Below are positions 18,083 to 25,348 of a stretch of 64,000 nt of DNA, in pieces (the stretch's first letter is position 1; the number at the start of each line of letters is the position of its first letter). Below the pieces are notes generated by a model. That model searched no databases and was not told the origin of the DNA. It worked only from the letters and a program-made list of their open reading frames with translations. Position numbers and translations under genes: made by a program. The DNA comes from Candidatus Palauibacter poriticola (GTDB lineage Bacteria; Gemmatimonadota; Gemmatimonadetes; Palauibacterales; Palauibacteraceae). The DNA is taken from positions 16,205 through 80,204 of the forward strand of contig JAAXHJ010000067.1 of the NCBI GenBank assembly GCA_012270965.1, given 5' to 3'.

Positions 18083-19393
18083 TCACGAGGCCATGCGCGG
18101 CCCCAGCGAACGGCGATGGTTCCGGACGCCGCGCGCGAAGAGGAGCAGGGTGAACAGGAGCGCGGCCCCGCCGATCAGGAGCCGCACCGGATTGTCCGAA
18201 ACTCGGTTTCCGGGATTGTCGAGCAGGGCGTCGAAGAGGGTGGGCGGATCGTACAGGATCCCGCCCTTGCCCACGCGGGAAACCGTCTGCGTAAGCGAAA
18301 CGTCCAGCCGCGGGTCGCTCTCGAGAATGAGGAAATCCCCCAGCTTGCCCGGCTCCAGCGTGCCCCGCGAATCTTCGAGCCCCAAGTGGTGGGCCGCTTC
18401 GCGGGTGGCGGCGTAGAGGGCGTCCTCCGCCGTCAACCCGGCCGCGACGAGGGCGTCCATCTCCTCGTGCAGCGCCAGCCCGGGAGCGAGCGCGCCGTTC
18501 GTGGCGGTGGAGACGGATCCTCCGGCGGCGTGGAACTCCCGCACGAACTCGCGGAGCACCTCCAGCGCCGCGCTCAACTGGTCCGCCTCGGCGGGCGTTC
18601 GGTCGGGAAGGAGCCGGTCCTGAATGCGGGCCGTGACCATCGCGTACTCGACGAGGCGGTTCATCCCGTGCGGCAGTCTGTAGGGCTCCGCCCAACGCTC
18701 CTGCTCTAGGAGGCGCGGCGCGAACGCGACGCCCCGAGCCCCCATCGCACGGGCGGAGTCTAGCAGCGCCTCGCGGTCGGCGAGCGTGGCTCGCGATCGC
18801 GCACGGAACTGAACGTCTCGCGTCTCGCGGCCGAGCGGCCCGCTCAGGTCGAGTGGCCCGCTCGCGTCGGGTGGCCCGCTCGCGTCGGGTGACCCGCCTG
18901 CGCCGGGTGGGATGGTGGCGGCGAGCGCCTGGCCGAAGAGCCCGAGCGGGTACGGCGGCTCCTCGACGGGGGTCGCCGGCCGCGGGGCGGGAATCCGCGC
19001 GTCATCGCTGCCCGTCGGCGGCAGCGGCTCCCCCTCGGGCCCCTCCGGGATCTCCGGGACGGCCGCCGTCGTGACGCCGAGCAGAAAGGCCAGGTAGGCG
19101 ACCTGCTCGTTGCTCGGCACCTCCGCGGCCTCCCTCACATCGATCAGCCCCGGGACCACCCAGAAGCCATCGGCGTCGAGCACCTCCACGCCCGTCGGCG
19201 CGGGGCAGTCGGCCCGCCCCCCCACGCACGTCACGAGGCCGTCGGCCACGACGAGGCGCCCGCTCGACCACACGGCCCCCGTGCCGTCGATGATGTTCCC
19301 GTTGTCGACCACGATCGACCCGGGCCCGCCGCATGCCGCGAGGCCGGCCAGAAGAGCCGCCACCGCCGCCGGATAGCGTTTCGTTTCCGTCAT
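18083..19393 (-). CDS. Amidohydrolase-like lipoprotein lacking metal ligands
   Basis: 436 residues. Lipobox LLAGLAAC. The N-terminal beta-sandwich half (VVDNGNIIDGTG, GLVTCVGG) and the strand VVPGLIDVREAAEVP match metal-dependent amidohydrolases, but the HxH metal motif expected right after GLID is absent. The C-terminal ALHEEMDALVAAGLTAEDA, ALYAATREAAHHLG and LEPGKLGDFLILESDP are family-typical, while the usual Asp of the GTD motif is missing. A C-terminal membrane helix (LLIGGAALLFTLLLFARG) follows, and residues ~165-185 are a Pro/Ser/Asp repeat from a tandem 18-bp DNA repeat. Its ATG overlaps the hisN stop (ATGA). Likely a catalytically dead relative with a binding role. Confidence 0.7.
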   Translation of the reverse strand: MTETKRYPAAVAALLAGLAACGGPGSIVVDNGNIIDGTGAVWSSGRLVVADGLVTCVGGRADCPAPTGVEVLDADGFWVVPGLIDVREAAEVPSNEQVAYLAFLLGVTTAAVPEIPEGPEGEPLPPTGSDDARIPAPRPATPVEEPPYPLGLFGQALAATIPPGAGGSPDASGPPDASGPLDLSGPLGRETRDVQFRARSRATLADREALLDSARAMGARGVAFAPRLLEQERWAEPYRLPHGMNRLVEYAMVTARIQDRLLPDRTPAEADQLSAALEVLREFVREFHAAGGSVSTATNGALAPGLALHEEMDALVAAGLTAEDALYAATREAAHHLGLEDSRGTLEPGKLGDFLILESDPRLDVSLTQTVSRVGKGGILYDPPTLFDALLDNPGNRVSDNPVRLLIGGAALLFTLLLFARGVRNHRRSLGPRMAS

Positions 19394-20187
19394 GACGTCT
19401 CTGTTCCGTTCAGGATCTCCATCGCCTCTCTGTGGAGTTCCGGCGCGGCCGCCACCGTCGACGCGCCGCCGATCGGATCGTCCCCTTCCCACGTTGTGAT
19501 CACGCCGCCCGCGCCCCGGATCACCGGGACGAGCGCCGCAATGTCCCACGGATGCATGACCGGATCGAGCATGATGTCGGCTCGTCCGGTCGCGACCAAG
19601 AGATATCCGTAACAGTCGCCCCAGCCGCGGTACAGCGCCGTTCTCGACCACAGCGCCTCGAACCCGGCGAGGTTCCGATGCCGGCCGACCGCCCCCGGAT
19701 CCGTCGTCAGGAGCGTCGCCTCCGACAGCGAGCGGTCTTCGCGCACGCTTACCGACTTCCCGTTGAAGGTCGTCCCCGACCGGGTGCCGATGGCCAACTC
19801 GCGCGTGATCGGTTGATGGATCACCCCCAGAATCGGCTCCCCGTCGCGCAGCAGCCCGATGAGCGTTCCGAACAGGGGGACTCCGGCGACGAAGGAGATC
19901 GTCCCGTCGATCGGATCCAGCACCCACACGTACTCGGCGTCGTCGTTGTGCGGGCCGAACTCCTCCCCGACGATGCCATGGTCGGGAAAGCGCTCCACAA
20001 TCCGCTCGCGCAGGAGCGTCTCGGCGTAGCGGTCCGCCACGGTGACGGGCGACCTGTCCGCCTTGGATTCCACGGCCAGGTCCGGGTGGCGGAACATGCC
20101 CGCGATCGCCCGGCCCGACTCCTCGGCCAGCTCCGCGGCGAATTCTCTCAGCGAATCGGGGTCCAACCTCTCCTCCGGTTTCGGCAT
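19390..20187 (-). CDS. hisN: Histidinol-phosphatase, inositol-monophosphatase type
   Basis: 265 residues from the ATG at 20187; a 15-residue longer version would start inside the divergent gene's start. IMPase-fold metal motifs: GIVGEEFG (Glu), WVLDPIDGTISF (Asp-x-Ile-Asp-Gly-Thr) and HPWDIAALVPVIRGAGG (second Asp). The segment YRGWGDCYGYLLVATGRADIMLDP is characteristic of the HisN histidinol-phosphatase branch rather than generic SuhB. The likely reaction is L-histidinol phosphate to histidinol. No other histidine gene is in view, so another phosphate ester is possible. Overlaps the amidohydrolase-like start by four bases, indicating coupling. Confidence 0.82.
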   Translation of the reverse strand: MPKPEERLDPDSLREFAAELAEESGRAIAGMFRHPDLAVESKADRSPVTVADRYAETLLRERIVERFPDHGIVGEEFGPHNDDAEYVWVLDPIDGTISFVAGVPLFGTLIGLLRDGEPILGVIHQPITRELAIGTRSGTTFNGKSVSVREDRSLSEATLLTTDPGAVGRHRNLAGFEALWSRTALYRGWGDCYGYLLVATGRADIMLDPVMHPWDIAALVPVIRGAGGVITTWEGDDPIGGASTVAAAPELHREAMEILNGTETS

Positions 20188-20230
20188 TCGAGTTTGAGCG
20201 CGATCCGGCCCATAGGATAGTTTGCCGGAC

Positions 20231-21217
20231 ATGCTCAGGCTTCACCCGTACGAATACCACATGCCGCGCGCGCTCGACGAGGCGCTGTCGTTGCTCGCCG
20301 CCCATGGCGACGACGCGATGCCCATTGCGGGCGGGACCGACCTCGTGCCCAACATGAAGCATGGGCTGTTCACGCCCAGCCACCTCGTCGCGCTGAGCCG
20401 GGTGCCGGAAATGCGCGGCATCGCCTCCACCGCCGAAGAGATCCGCATCGGGGCGGCCGAGACGCTGGCTTCGGTCGCGACCCACCCGGAAGTGCTCGCG
20501 CGGATCCCCAGTCTGGCGCGCGCCGCCCAACTCGTGTCGGGTCCGCAGTTGCGGCGGGTCGGCACCATCGGCGGCAACATCTGTCTCGACACCCGGTGCG
20601 CGTACTACAACCAGACGAGGTTCTGGCGGAAGGCGCTCGGCTACTGCCTGAAGAAGGACGGCGACCTCTGCCACGTCGTGAAGGGCGGCACTCGCTGCGT
20701 CGCGGCGCACTCGGCGGATACGCCGCCCGTGCTAGCGGTGCTCGATGCGGCCCTCGAAGTCGCGGGCGAGGACGGGGCGCGCGACGTGCCGGTAAGGCGA
20801 TTCTTCACCTCGGACGGGATCTGGAACCGGTCCATCGGGAGGAACGAACTGGTCGTCGCGATCCGCATTCCGCAGCCGCCTCCGGGTACGCAGGTCGCGT
20901 TTCAGAAACTCCGGCCCCGCGCGGCCATCGATTTTCCGCTGGCCAACCTGGCGGTGCGCGTCGGACGCGACGAGAGTGGCCGCGTATCCGATTTGCGCCT
21001 CGTCGTCTCCGCGATGGGTTCGTACCCCCGCCAGGTGGGGAAGGTCGGGGACGCCGCCGTGGGGAACCGCCTCGGGCCCGGCGTGATCGAGGCGGTGGCC
21101 GAGCAGGCGTTCCGCCAGTGTCACCCGCTCTCCAACATCACGACCGACCCGGAATGGCGCCGCGCCATGATCCCCGTCTTGGTCCGCCGCGCCCTCAACG
21201 AGATCGCCGCCGCCTGA
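20231..21217 (+). CDS. HcrB-like FAD-binding subunit of a molybdenum hydroxylase, with a 4Fe-4S-type cysteine insert
   Basis: 328 residues. FAD-binding molybdopterin dehydrogenase medium subunit: PIAGGTDLVPNMKHGL and the second FAD motif VGTIGGNICLDTRC are clear. After the second motif comes an insert with cysteines in NICLDTRC, LGYCLKKDGDLCH and GTRC, the number and order expected for the extra [4Fe-4S] cluster of 4-hydroxybenzoyl-CoA reductase beta subunit. C-terminal FAD-linked domain (FQKLRPRAAIDFPLANLAV) is intact. The large Mo-cofactor and small 2Fe-2S subunits are not adjacent, so it is an orphan or partners elsewhere. Divergent from hisN. Confidence 0.85.
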   Translation: MLRLHPYEYHMPRALDEALSLLAAHGDDAMPIAGGTDLVPNMKHGLFTPSHLVALSRVPEMRGIASTAEEIRIGAAETLASVATHPEVLARIPSLARAAQLVSGPQLRRVGTIGGNICLDTRCAYYNQTRFWRKALGYCLKKDGDLCHVVKGGTRCVAAHSADTPPVLAVLDAALEVAGEDGARDVPVRRFFTSDGIWNRSIGRNELVVAIRIPQPPPGTQVAFQKLRPRAAIDFPLANLAVRVGRDESGRVSDLRLVVSAMGSYPRQVGKVGDAAVGNRLGPGVIEAVAEQAFRQCHPLSNITTDPEWRRAMIPVLVRRALNEIAAA

Positions 21218-21227
21218 AGCTCCGTCC

Positions 21228-21270
21228 GCTCCGTAGGCGAAGACGTGGGCTCAGTAGGCGAAGACGTCGG
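21228..21270. repeat. Two-copy 21-bp tandem duplication of a gene end
   Basis: GCTCCGTAGGCGAAGACGT and GCTCAGTAGGCGAAGACGT lie 21 bp apart. The second copy contains the stop and last codons (DVFAY) of the minus-strand lipoprotein gene; the first is in the spacer just past the convergent HcrB-like stop. Confidence 0.6.
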
Positions 21271-22396
21271 CGAGCGGAACGTAGGCCTCTCCGGCGAAGG
21301 CGAGCACGTCGTCGATACCGAACAGGATCTCATCGAGGGCCGCGAGTTCGGAGTGAGTGAATCCCCGTCCCGCGGCGTCGATGAATACGGGTGCCTCAAC
21401 CGTGCCCTCCACGAGAGCCTCCACCCGTCCCGCCTGGCGGATCTCTCCCTCCTGCGCCCCGTTCACGACGGCGAGATCGACGAGCGTCCGCCCGCCCGCG
21501 CCATCGATGTCCATGCGGAAGAGGAGATCCGCGCGCGCCCCGTCCGCCGAAAGCTCGCCGCCGACCCGCAGCCGTACGTCGGTGGCCTCGGCCGATAGCA
21601 CGCGGTGCGTCGACGTGACATGCGTCATGCGGGCCGCGTCATCGAACTCCAGCAACTCGTCAAGTTCGAAATCGAAGCGCCCGTGCTGGTCTTCCACGAA
21701 ACCCTCGGCGAGCAGGCTCACCGACACGCCGTTCGCGTAGGATGCGAAGGCACCGTCCACAAGGTAGTCCGCGACGCGCCGGGTACCGCCTCCGCTCGTA
21801 TCGAAGGCCCGCACGCGCAACCGCGCGGACACCGCGTCGCTCTCGTCCATGAGATCCACGAATCCGAACGGCTGCGGCGGTAGCGCGGGAAGACCGGACG
21901 AAAGGTCCACCACGTACAGTTCGAATCGGACCCCGTTTTCCGGACCGCCGTCGCCGTGCTCGACATACGCGTCGATGGACGCATCGAAGATGAACTCCTT
22001 GCCGAGCACGTTGATCGGGAAGAGCGGGACCTTCGCGCCCCGTGCCCGCCGCGCGTGGACGTTCGCCACCGCCCGTTCGAGCGAACGCGGCTCGAGGGCG
22101 CGGAGGAGAGCGACCCGGTCGGACGAGCCGCGGAGCTGCGAGTGGACCGCTCGAGTCGCCCGGGGTTCGGACAGCCCGAGCACCTCGGCGATCGTCCGGA
22201 CCTGCGCCACGATCGCGTTGTCCGCCGCGAACCGGAGTGAGTAGATGGAGTTCGCCGCCAACTCGGGATCGAAGGGAGGATCGGGCAGCGGCCGTCCGAC
22301 GATGCCCCGTTCCTCCGCGCAACCCGCGGCCGCCAGTACGAGCAGCCCCACCGCTAGGGCACGACATCTTCCCGCCACTGCGATCCCTCCCCTCAT
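21251..22396 (-). CDS. Lipoprotein of unknown function
   Basis: 381 residues. Start gives a basic N-region, a hydrophobic core (ALAVGLLVLAAAGC) and a good lipobox. The mature part is beta-rich with alternating Asp/Gly turns (GVRFELYVVDLSSGLPALP, DVRLRVGGELSADGARADL, GGRTLVDLAVVNGAQEGEI) and ends with a short helical region (ELAALDEILFGIDDVLAFAG). No family, repeat unit or active-site motif recognised. Probably anchored to the outer or inner membrane. Convergent with the HcrB-like gene and divergent from sodA. Confidence reflects coding potential, not function. Confidence 0.7.
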   Translation of the reverse strand: MRGGIAVAGRCRALAVGLLVLAAAGCAEERGIVGRPLPDPPFDPELAANSIYSLRFAADNAIVAQVRTIAEVLGLSEPRATRAVHSQLRGSSDRVALLRALEPRSLERAVANVHARRARGAKVPLFPINVLGKEFIFDASIDAYVEHGDGGPENGVRFELYVVDLSSGLPALPPQPFGFVDLMDESDAVSARLRVRAFDTSGGGTRRVADYLVDGAFASYANGVSVSLLAEGFVEDQHGRFDFELDELLEFDDAARMTHVTSTHRVLSAEATDVRLRVGGELSADGARADLLFRMDIDGAGGRTLVDLAVVNGAQEGEIRQAGRVEALVEGTVEAPVFIDAAGRGFTHSELAALDEILFGIDDVLAFAGEAYVPLADVFAY

Positions 22397-22618
22397 GGTT
22401 GAAGCGACTGGACAGGAGAGAGACGAGACAGGCGCGAAGCGCGTCACGACGGGCGGGGACGGCGGGTCATGGCCGGAGGGAGACGGCGGGTCCCTCCGGC
22501 GGGCGGGGGACGGCTGGTCACGGTCCCCACCGCGCGCATACTTTGCCGAAAGCGTTGAAGGATTCAGTCTTCGCCACGATGGCCCCCGGCCTGGGGCTCT
22601 TGATTTCGAGGAGGTACG

Positions 22619-23230
22619 ATGCACGCCTTGCCCGACCTGCCGTACGCCCCCGACGCGCTCGAACCGACGATCGACGCGCGCACGATGGAGATCCACCACC
22701 GCAAGCATCACCAGGTGTACGTGAACATGCTGAACGGTGCCCTCGAAGGTCACGACGACCTCGCGGGCCTCTCGTTGGAGGCCCTCCTCCGCGGCATCGC
22801 CGACGTGCCCGAGTCGATCCGCGGGGCGGTGCGGAACCACGGCGGCGGACACGCGAACCACTCGATGTTCTGGACGTCGATGTCACCGGATGGGGGCGGG
22901 AGTCCGTCCGGCGACCTCGCGGCCGCCATCGACCACGCCTGCGGCTCCTTCGACGACTTCAAGGCGGCGTTCCAGCTGGCGGGGCTCACCCGCTTCGGCA
23001 GCGGATGGGCGTGGCTCGTAGCCGGGGTCGGCGGCGAACTCTCCGTCTACTCCACCGCGAACCAGGACAGCCCGCTGATGCAGGGAGACACGCCGCTCCT
23101 GGGCGTGGATGTGTGGGAGCACGCGTACTACCTGAACTACCAGAACCGCCGGGCGGACTACCTCGCCGCGTTCTGGGATGTCGTGGACTGGGCCGCCGTG
23201 GCCGCCCGCTACGCCGCCGCCACCGGGTAA
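22619..23230 (+). CDS. sodA: Superoxide dismutase, Fe/Mn family, probably Mn-type
   Basis: 203 residues, strong GAGGAGGT ribosome binding site. All four metal ligands of the family are visible: His in [11 protein letters not shown], His in [11 protein letters not shown], and Asp and His in [12 protein letters not shown]. The C-terminal [10 protein letters not shown] carries the Gln typical of Mn enzymes at the position that in Fe enzymes is contributed from the other domain, so manganese is more likely. No signal peptide, so cytoplasmic. The 222-bp upstream spacer contains three imperfect copies of GACGGCGGGTC and the presumed promoter. Directly followed by a tandem repeat that runs into pfkA. 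Confidence 0.95.
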   Translation: MHALPDLPYAPDALEPTIDARTMEIHHRKHHQVYVNMLNGALEGHDDLAGLSLEALLRGIADVPESIRGAVRNHGGGHANHSMFWTSMSPDGGGSPSGDLAAAIDHACGSFDDFKAAFQLAGLTRFGSGWAWLVAGVGGELSVYSTANQDSPLMQGDTPLLGVDVWEHAYYLNYQNRRADYLAAFWDVVDWAAVAARYAAATG

Positions 23231-23260
23231 CCGCCGCGAATCAGACGCCGCCGGACGCCG

Positions 23261-23418
23261 GAGTCAGTCGCCGAGGCCGACCCCGAGTTCAGTCGCCGGG
23301 GCCGACTCGCGAGCCAGTCGCCGCAGGCCGACCCGCGAGTCCGTCGCCGGGGCCGACTCGCGAGTCAATCGCCGCAGGCCGACCCGCGAGTCAGTCGCCG
23401 AGGCTGACCCCGAGCGCT
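23261..23418. repeat. Six imperfect 24-26-bp tandem repeats running into pfkA
   Basis: Units start with GAGTCAGTCGCCG and then read alternately GGGCCGACTCGC or CAGGCCGACCCGC. The last unit (near 23390-23418) encodes the final codons and stop of pfkA (VSLGD), so the spacer copies look like duplications of the gene's 3' end. Between convergent sodA and pfkA. Confidence 0.7.
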
Positions 23419-24557
23419 TGGGCGGTCATCACGATGTCGCCGTCCACGGGCACGACCTTGGGTCGGGCGAGCGCCTCGGCGAGCGGGATCGCCCGCACGT
23501 GCGGCGGATCGAGTGCGACCATCGTCCCGAAGCGGCCGCGGGCCACGCACCGCGCGGCGGCCGCGCCGAAGCGCAGCGAGATGACGCGGTCGTAGGAGGT
23601 TGGCGTGCCGCCGCGCTGCAGGTGGCCCAGCGTTAGCGAGCGCGTCTCCTTCCCGGTGCGCCGGGCGATCTCGCGGGCCACCAAGTCGCCCAGCCCGCCC
23701 AGCCGCTCTTGGTCGTCCGCGCCGCCGTGGACGGTCTTCGTCACCATCTCACCTCCGGCCGGCGTTGCGCCCTCCGCCACGCAGACGATGCTGAAGTCGC
23801 GGCCCGCAGCCTCACGCTCCCGAATCTTGTCGCAGACTCGTTCGATGTCGAAGGGAATCTCGGGGATGAGGATGACGTCGGCCGAGCCTGCCAGCCCGCC
23901 GTAGAGCGCGATCCATCCGGCGTGTCGTCCCATGACTTCCACCACCATGACGCGCCGGTGGCTCTCCGCCGTGGAGTGCAGCTTCCCGATCGCGTCGGTC
24001 GCCGTCTCGACCGCCGTGAGAAACCCGAACGTCAGGCTGGTTCCGCAAAGGTCGTTGTCGATCGTCTTCGGTACGCCGACCACTGGAAGTCCCCGCTTCG
24101 ACAGCCGGTGCGCGAGATGGAGGCTGCCGTCCCCCCCGATCGCGATCAACGCGTCGATGCCATGCCGCCGGAAGCTCTCGATGACTTCGCCGGACCGGTC
24201 GCGCTCCTCGATCGAACCGTCGGGCAGGCGCACCGGCCACGCGAACGGGTCGGAGCGGTTGGTCGTCCCCAGAATCGTCCCGCCGCGGTGCGTGATCCCC
24301 CGCACGTCATCGCTCCCCAGCGGGATCACCCGCCCGGGATCATCCGAGAGCAGCCCCCCGTAGCCGTGCTCGATGCCCATCACGCTCCAGCCGCGGTGGA
24401 GGGCGCTCAACACGATGGCCCGGATCACCGCGTTCAGCCCCGGCGCGTCGCCTCCGCCGGTGTTAATCGCAATCTTCCGGATCTTTCCCGCTCCGCCCCC
24501 GAGCGGCGCGGTCGCCGCGGAACCGTCGTCGCCGGGTATCGCCTTGCTCTCGGTCAT
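23391..24557 (-). CDS. pfkA: 6-phosphofructokinase
   Basis: 388 residues. PFK family landmarks: NTGGGDAPGLNAVIRA phosphate loop, AIGGDGSLHLAHRL, the catalytic PKTIDNDLCGT, EVMGRHAGWIAL, and the C-terminal LGHLQRGGTPTSYDR. It phosphorylates fructose-6-phosphate. The residue in GGDGS matches ATP-dependent enzymes, while the Lys of PKTIDND matches the position where PPi-dependent and mixed group III enzymes carry Lys, so the phosphoryl donor is uncertain. No clear Shine-Dalgarno. Its last codons are part of the downstream tandem repeat array. Confidence 0.93.
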   Translation of the reverse strand: MTESKAIPGDDGSAATAPLGGGAGKIRKIAINTGGGDAPGLNAVIRAIVLSALHRGWSVMGIEHGYGGLLSDDPGRVIPLGSDDVRGITHRGGTILGTTNRSDPFAWPVRLPDGSIEERDRSGEVIESFRRHGIDALIAIGGDGSLHLAHRLSKRGLPVVGVPKTIDNDLCGTSLTFGFLTAVETATDAIGKLHSTAESHRRVMVVEVMGRHAGWIALYGGLAGSADVILIPEIPFDIERVCDKIREREAAGRDFSIVCVAEGATPAGGEMVTKTVHGGADDQERLGGLGDLVAREIARRTGKETRSLTLGHLQRGGTPTSYDRVISLRFGAAAARCVARGRFGTMVALDPPHVRAIPLAEALARPKVVPVDGDIVMTAQALGVSLGD

Positions 24558-24626
24558 GGACCGATTATCGATGTCCCGGCAGCGCGTGGCAAAGCCCCCC
24601 GCGCGTGGTAGAACCCCGACGACGAA

Positions 24627-24651
24627 GGCGTAGCGGGGTTGACGCTACGCC
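24627..24651. promoter_or_regulatory. 9-bp perfect inverted repeat upstream of the HAD gene
   Basis: GGCGTAGCG and CGCTACGCC separated by GGGTTGA, ending 24 bp before the ATG of the phosphatase gene and 70 bp upstream of the divergent pfkA start. May be an operator or an mRNA hairpin near the start. No T-tract follows. Confidence 0.45.
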
Positions 24652-24675
24652 CGCGGGTCGGCACCCTCGCTCCCC

Positions 24676-25335
24676 ATGTCGCCGCGCCGCCCGCTGGAAA
24701 CGATCCTGTTCGACCTCGACGGTACTCTCGTGGATTCGACCGACCTCATCGCCGAGTCCTGGCGCCACACGATGAGGACCCACTTCGAGGATCCCCCGCC
24801 GGACGAGGTGTGGTTGAGGACGCTCGGCCAGCCGCTGCGGACCCAGCTCGGCTATCTCGTGGATTCGGCCGAGGAGGTGCAGGCCATGGTCGCCACCTAC
24901 CTCGACCACAACCTCCGGGAACACGAACGGCTCATCCGTTCGTTTCCGGGCGTCCGCGAGACGGTCGGACGGTTACGCGAGCGGGGGGTGCGTCTCGGCG
25001 TGGTCACGAGCAAGGCGAGTGCCGGAACGGCCCGAAGCTTGGCGGCCTGCGGGCTGGATCAAGCGCTGTTCGACGTGATCGTCACGTCCGATGAGCCCGT
25101 GCCGCACAAGCCCGACCCGGCCCCCATCCGCTTGGCGTTGGAGCGGCTGGAAGCCGCCGCCGAGACGGCCGCCTACGTGGGGGACTCGGTGTGGGACATG
25201 CGAGCGGGGCACGCGGCCGGCGTGACCACGGTTGCGGCGCTCTGGGGCCCGTTCTCAGAGCGGGAACTGGTGATCGAACGCCCCCACATCATGCTCGACG
25301 CGATCGAGGACATCGTCGGATACGCGGCCGGTTAG
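24676..25335 (+). CDS. HAD-superfamily phosphatase, phosphoglycolate phosphatase/PpaX-like
   Basis: 219 residues. HAD subfamily IA motifs in order: motif I FDLDGTLVDS with the nucleophile Asp, a helical cap, motif II VVTSKASAG, motif III Lys in PHKPDPAPI and motif IV YVGDSVWDMRAG. The cap and length fit Gph/PpaX-type phosphatases that hydrolyse 2-phosphoglycolate or pyrophosphate; substrate cannot be assigned from sequence. No usable ribosome binding site apart from weak GC-rich sequence; a 9-bp inverted repeat lies just upstream. Convergent with lon, 13 bp between stops. Confidence 0.88.
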   Translation: MSPRRPLETILFDLDGTLVDSTDLIAESWRHTMRTHFEDPPPDEVWLRTLGQPLRTQLGYLVDSAEEVQAMVATYLDHNLREHERLIRSFPGVRETVGRLRERGVRLGVVTSKASAGTARSLAACGLDQALFDVIVTSDEPVPHKPDPAPIRLALERLEAAAETAAYVGDSVWDMRAGHAAGVTTVAALWGPFSERELVIERPHIMLDAIEDIVGYAAG

Positions 25336-25348
25336 CGCAGCGCAGCAG

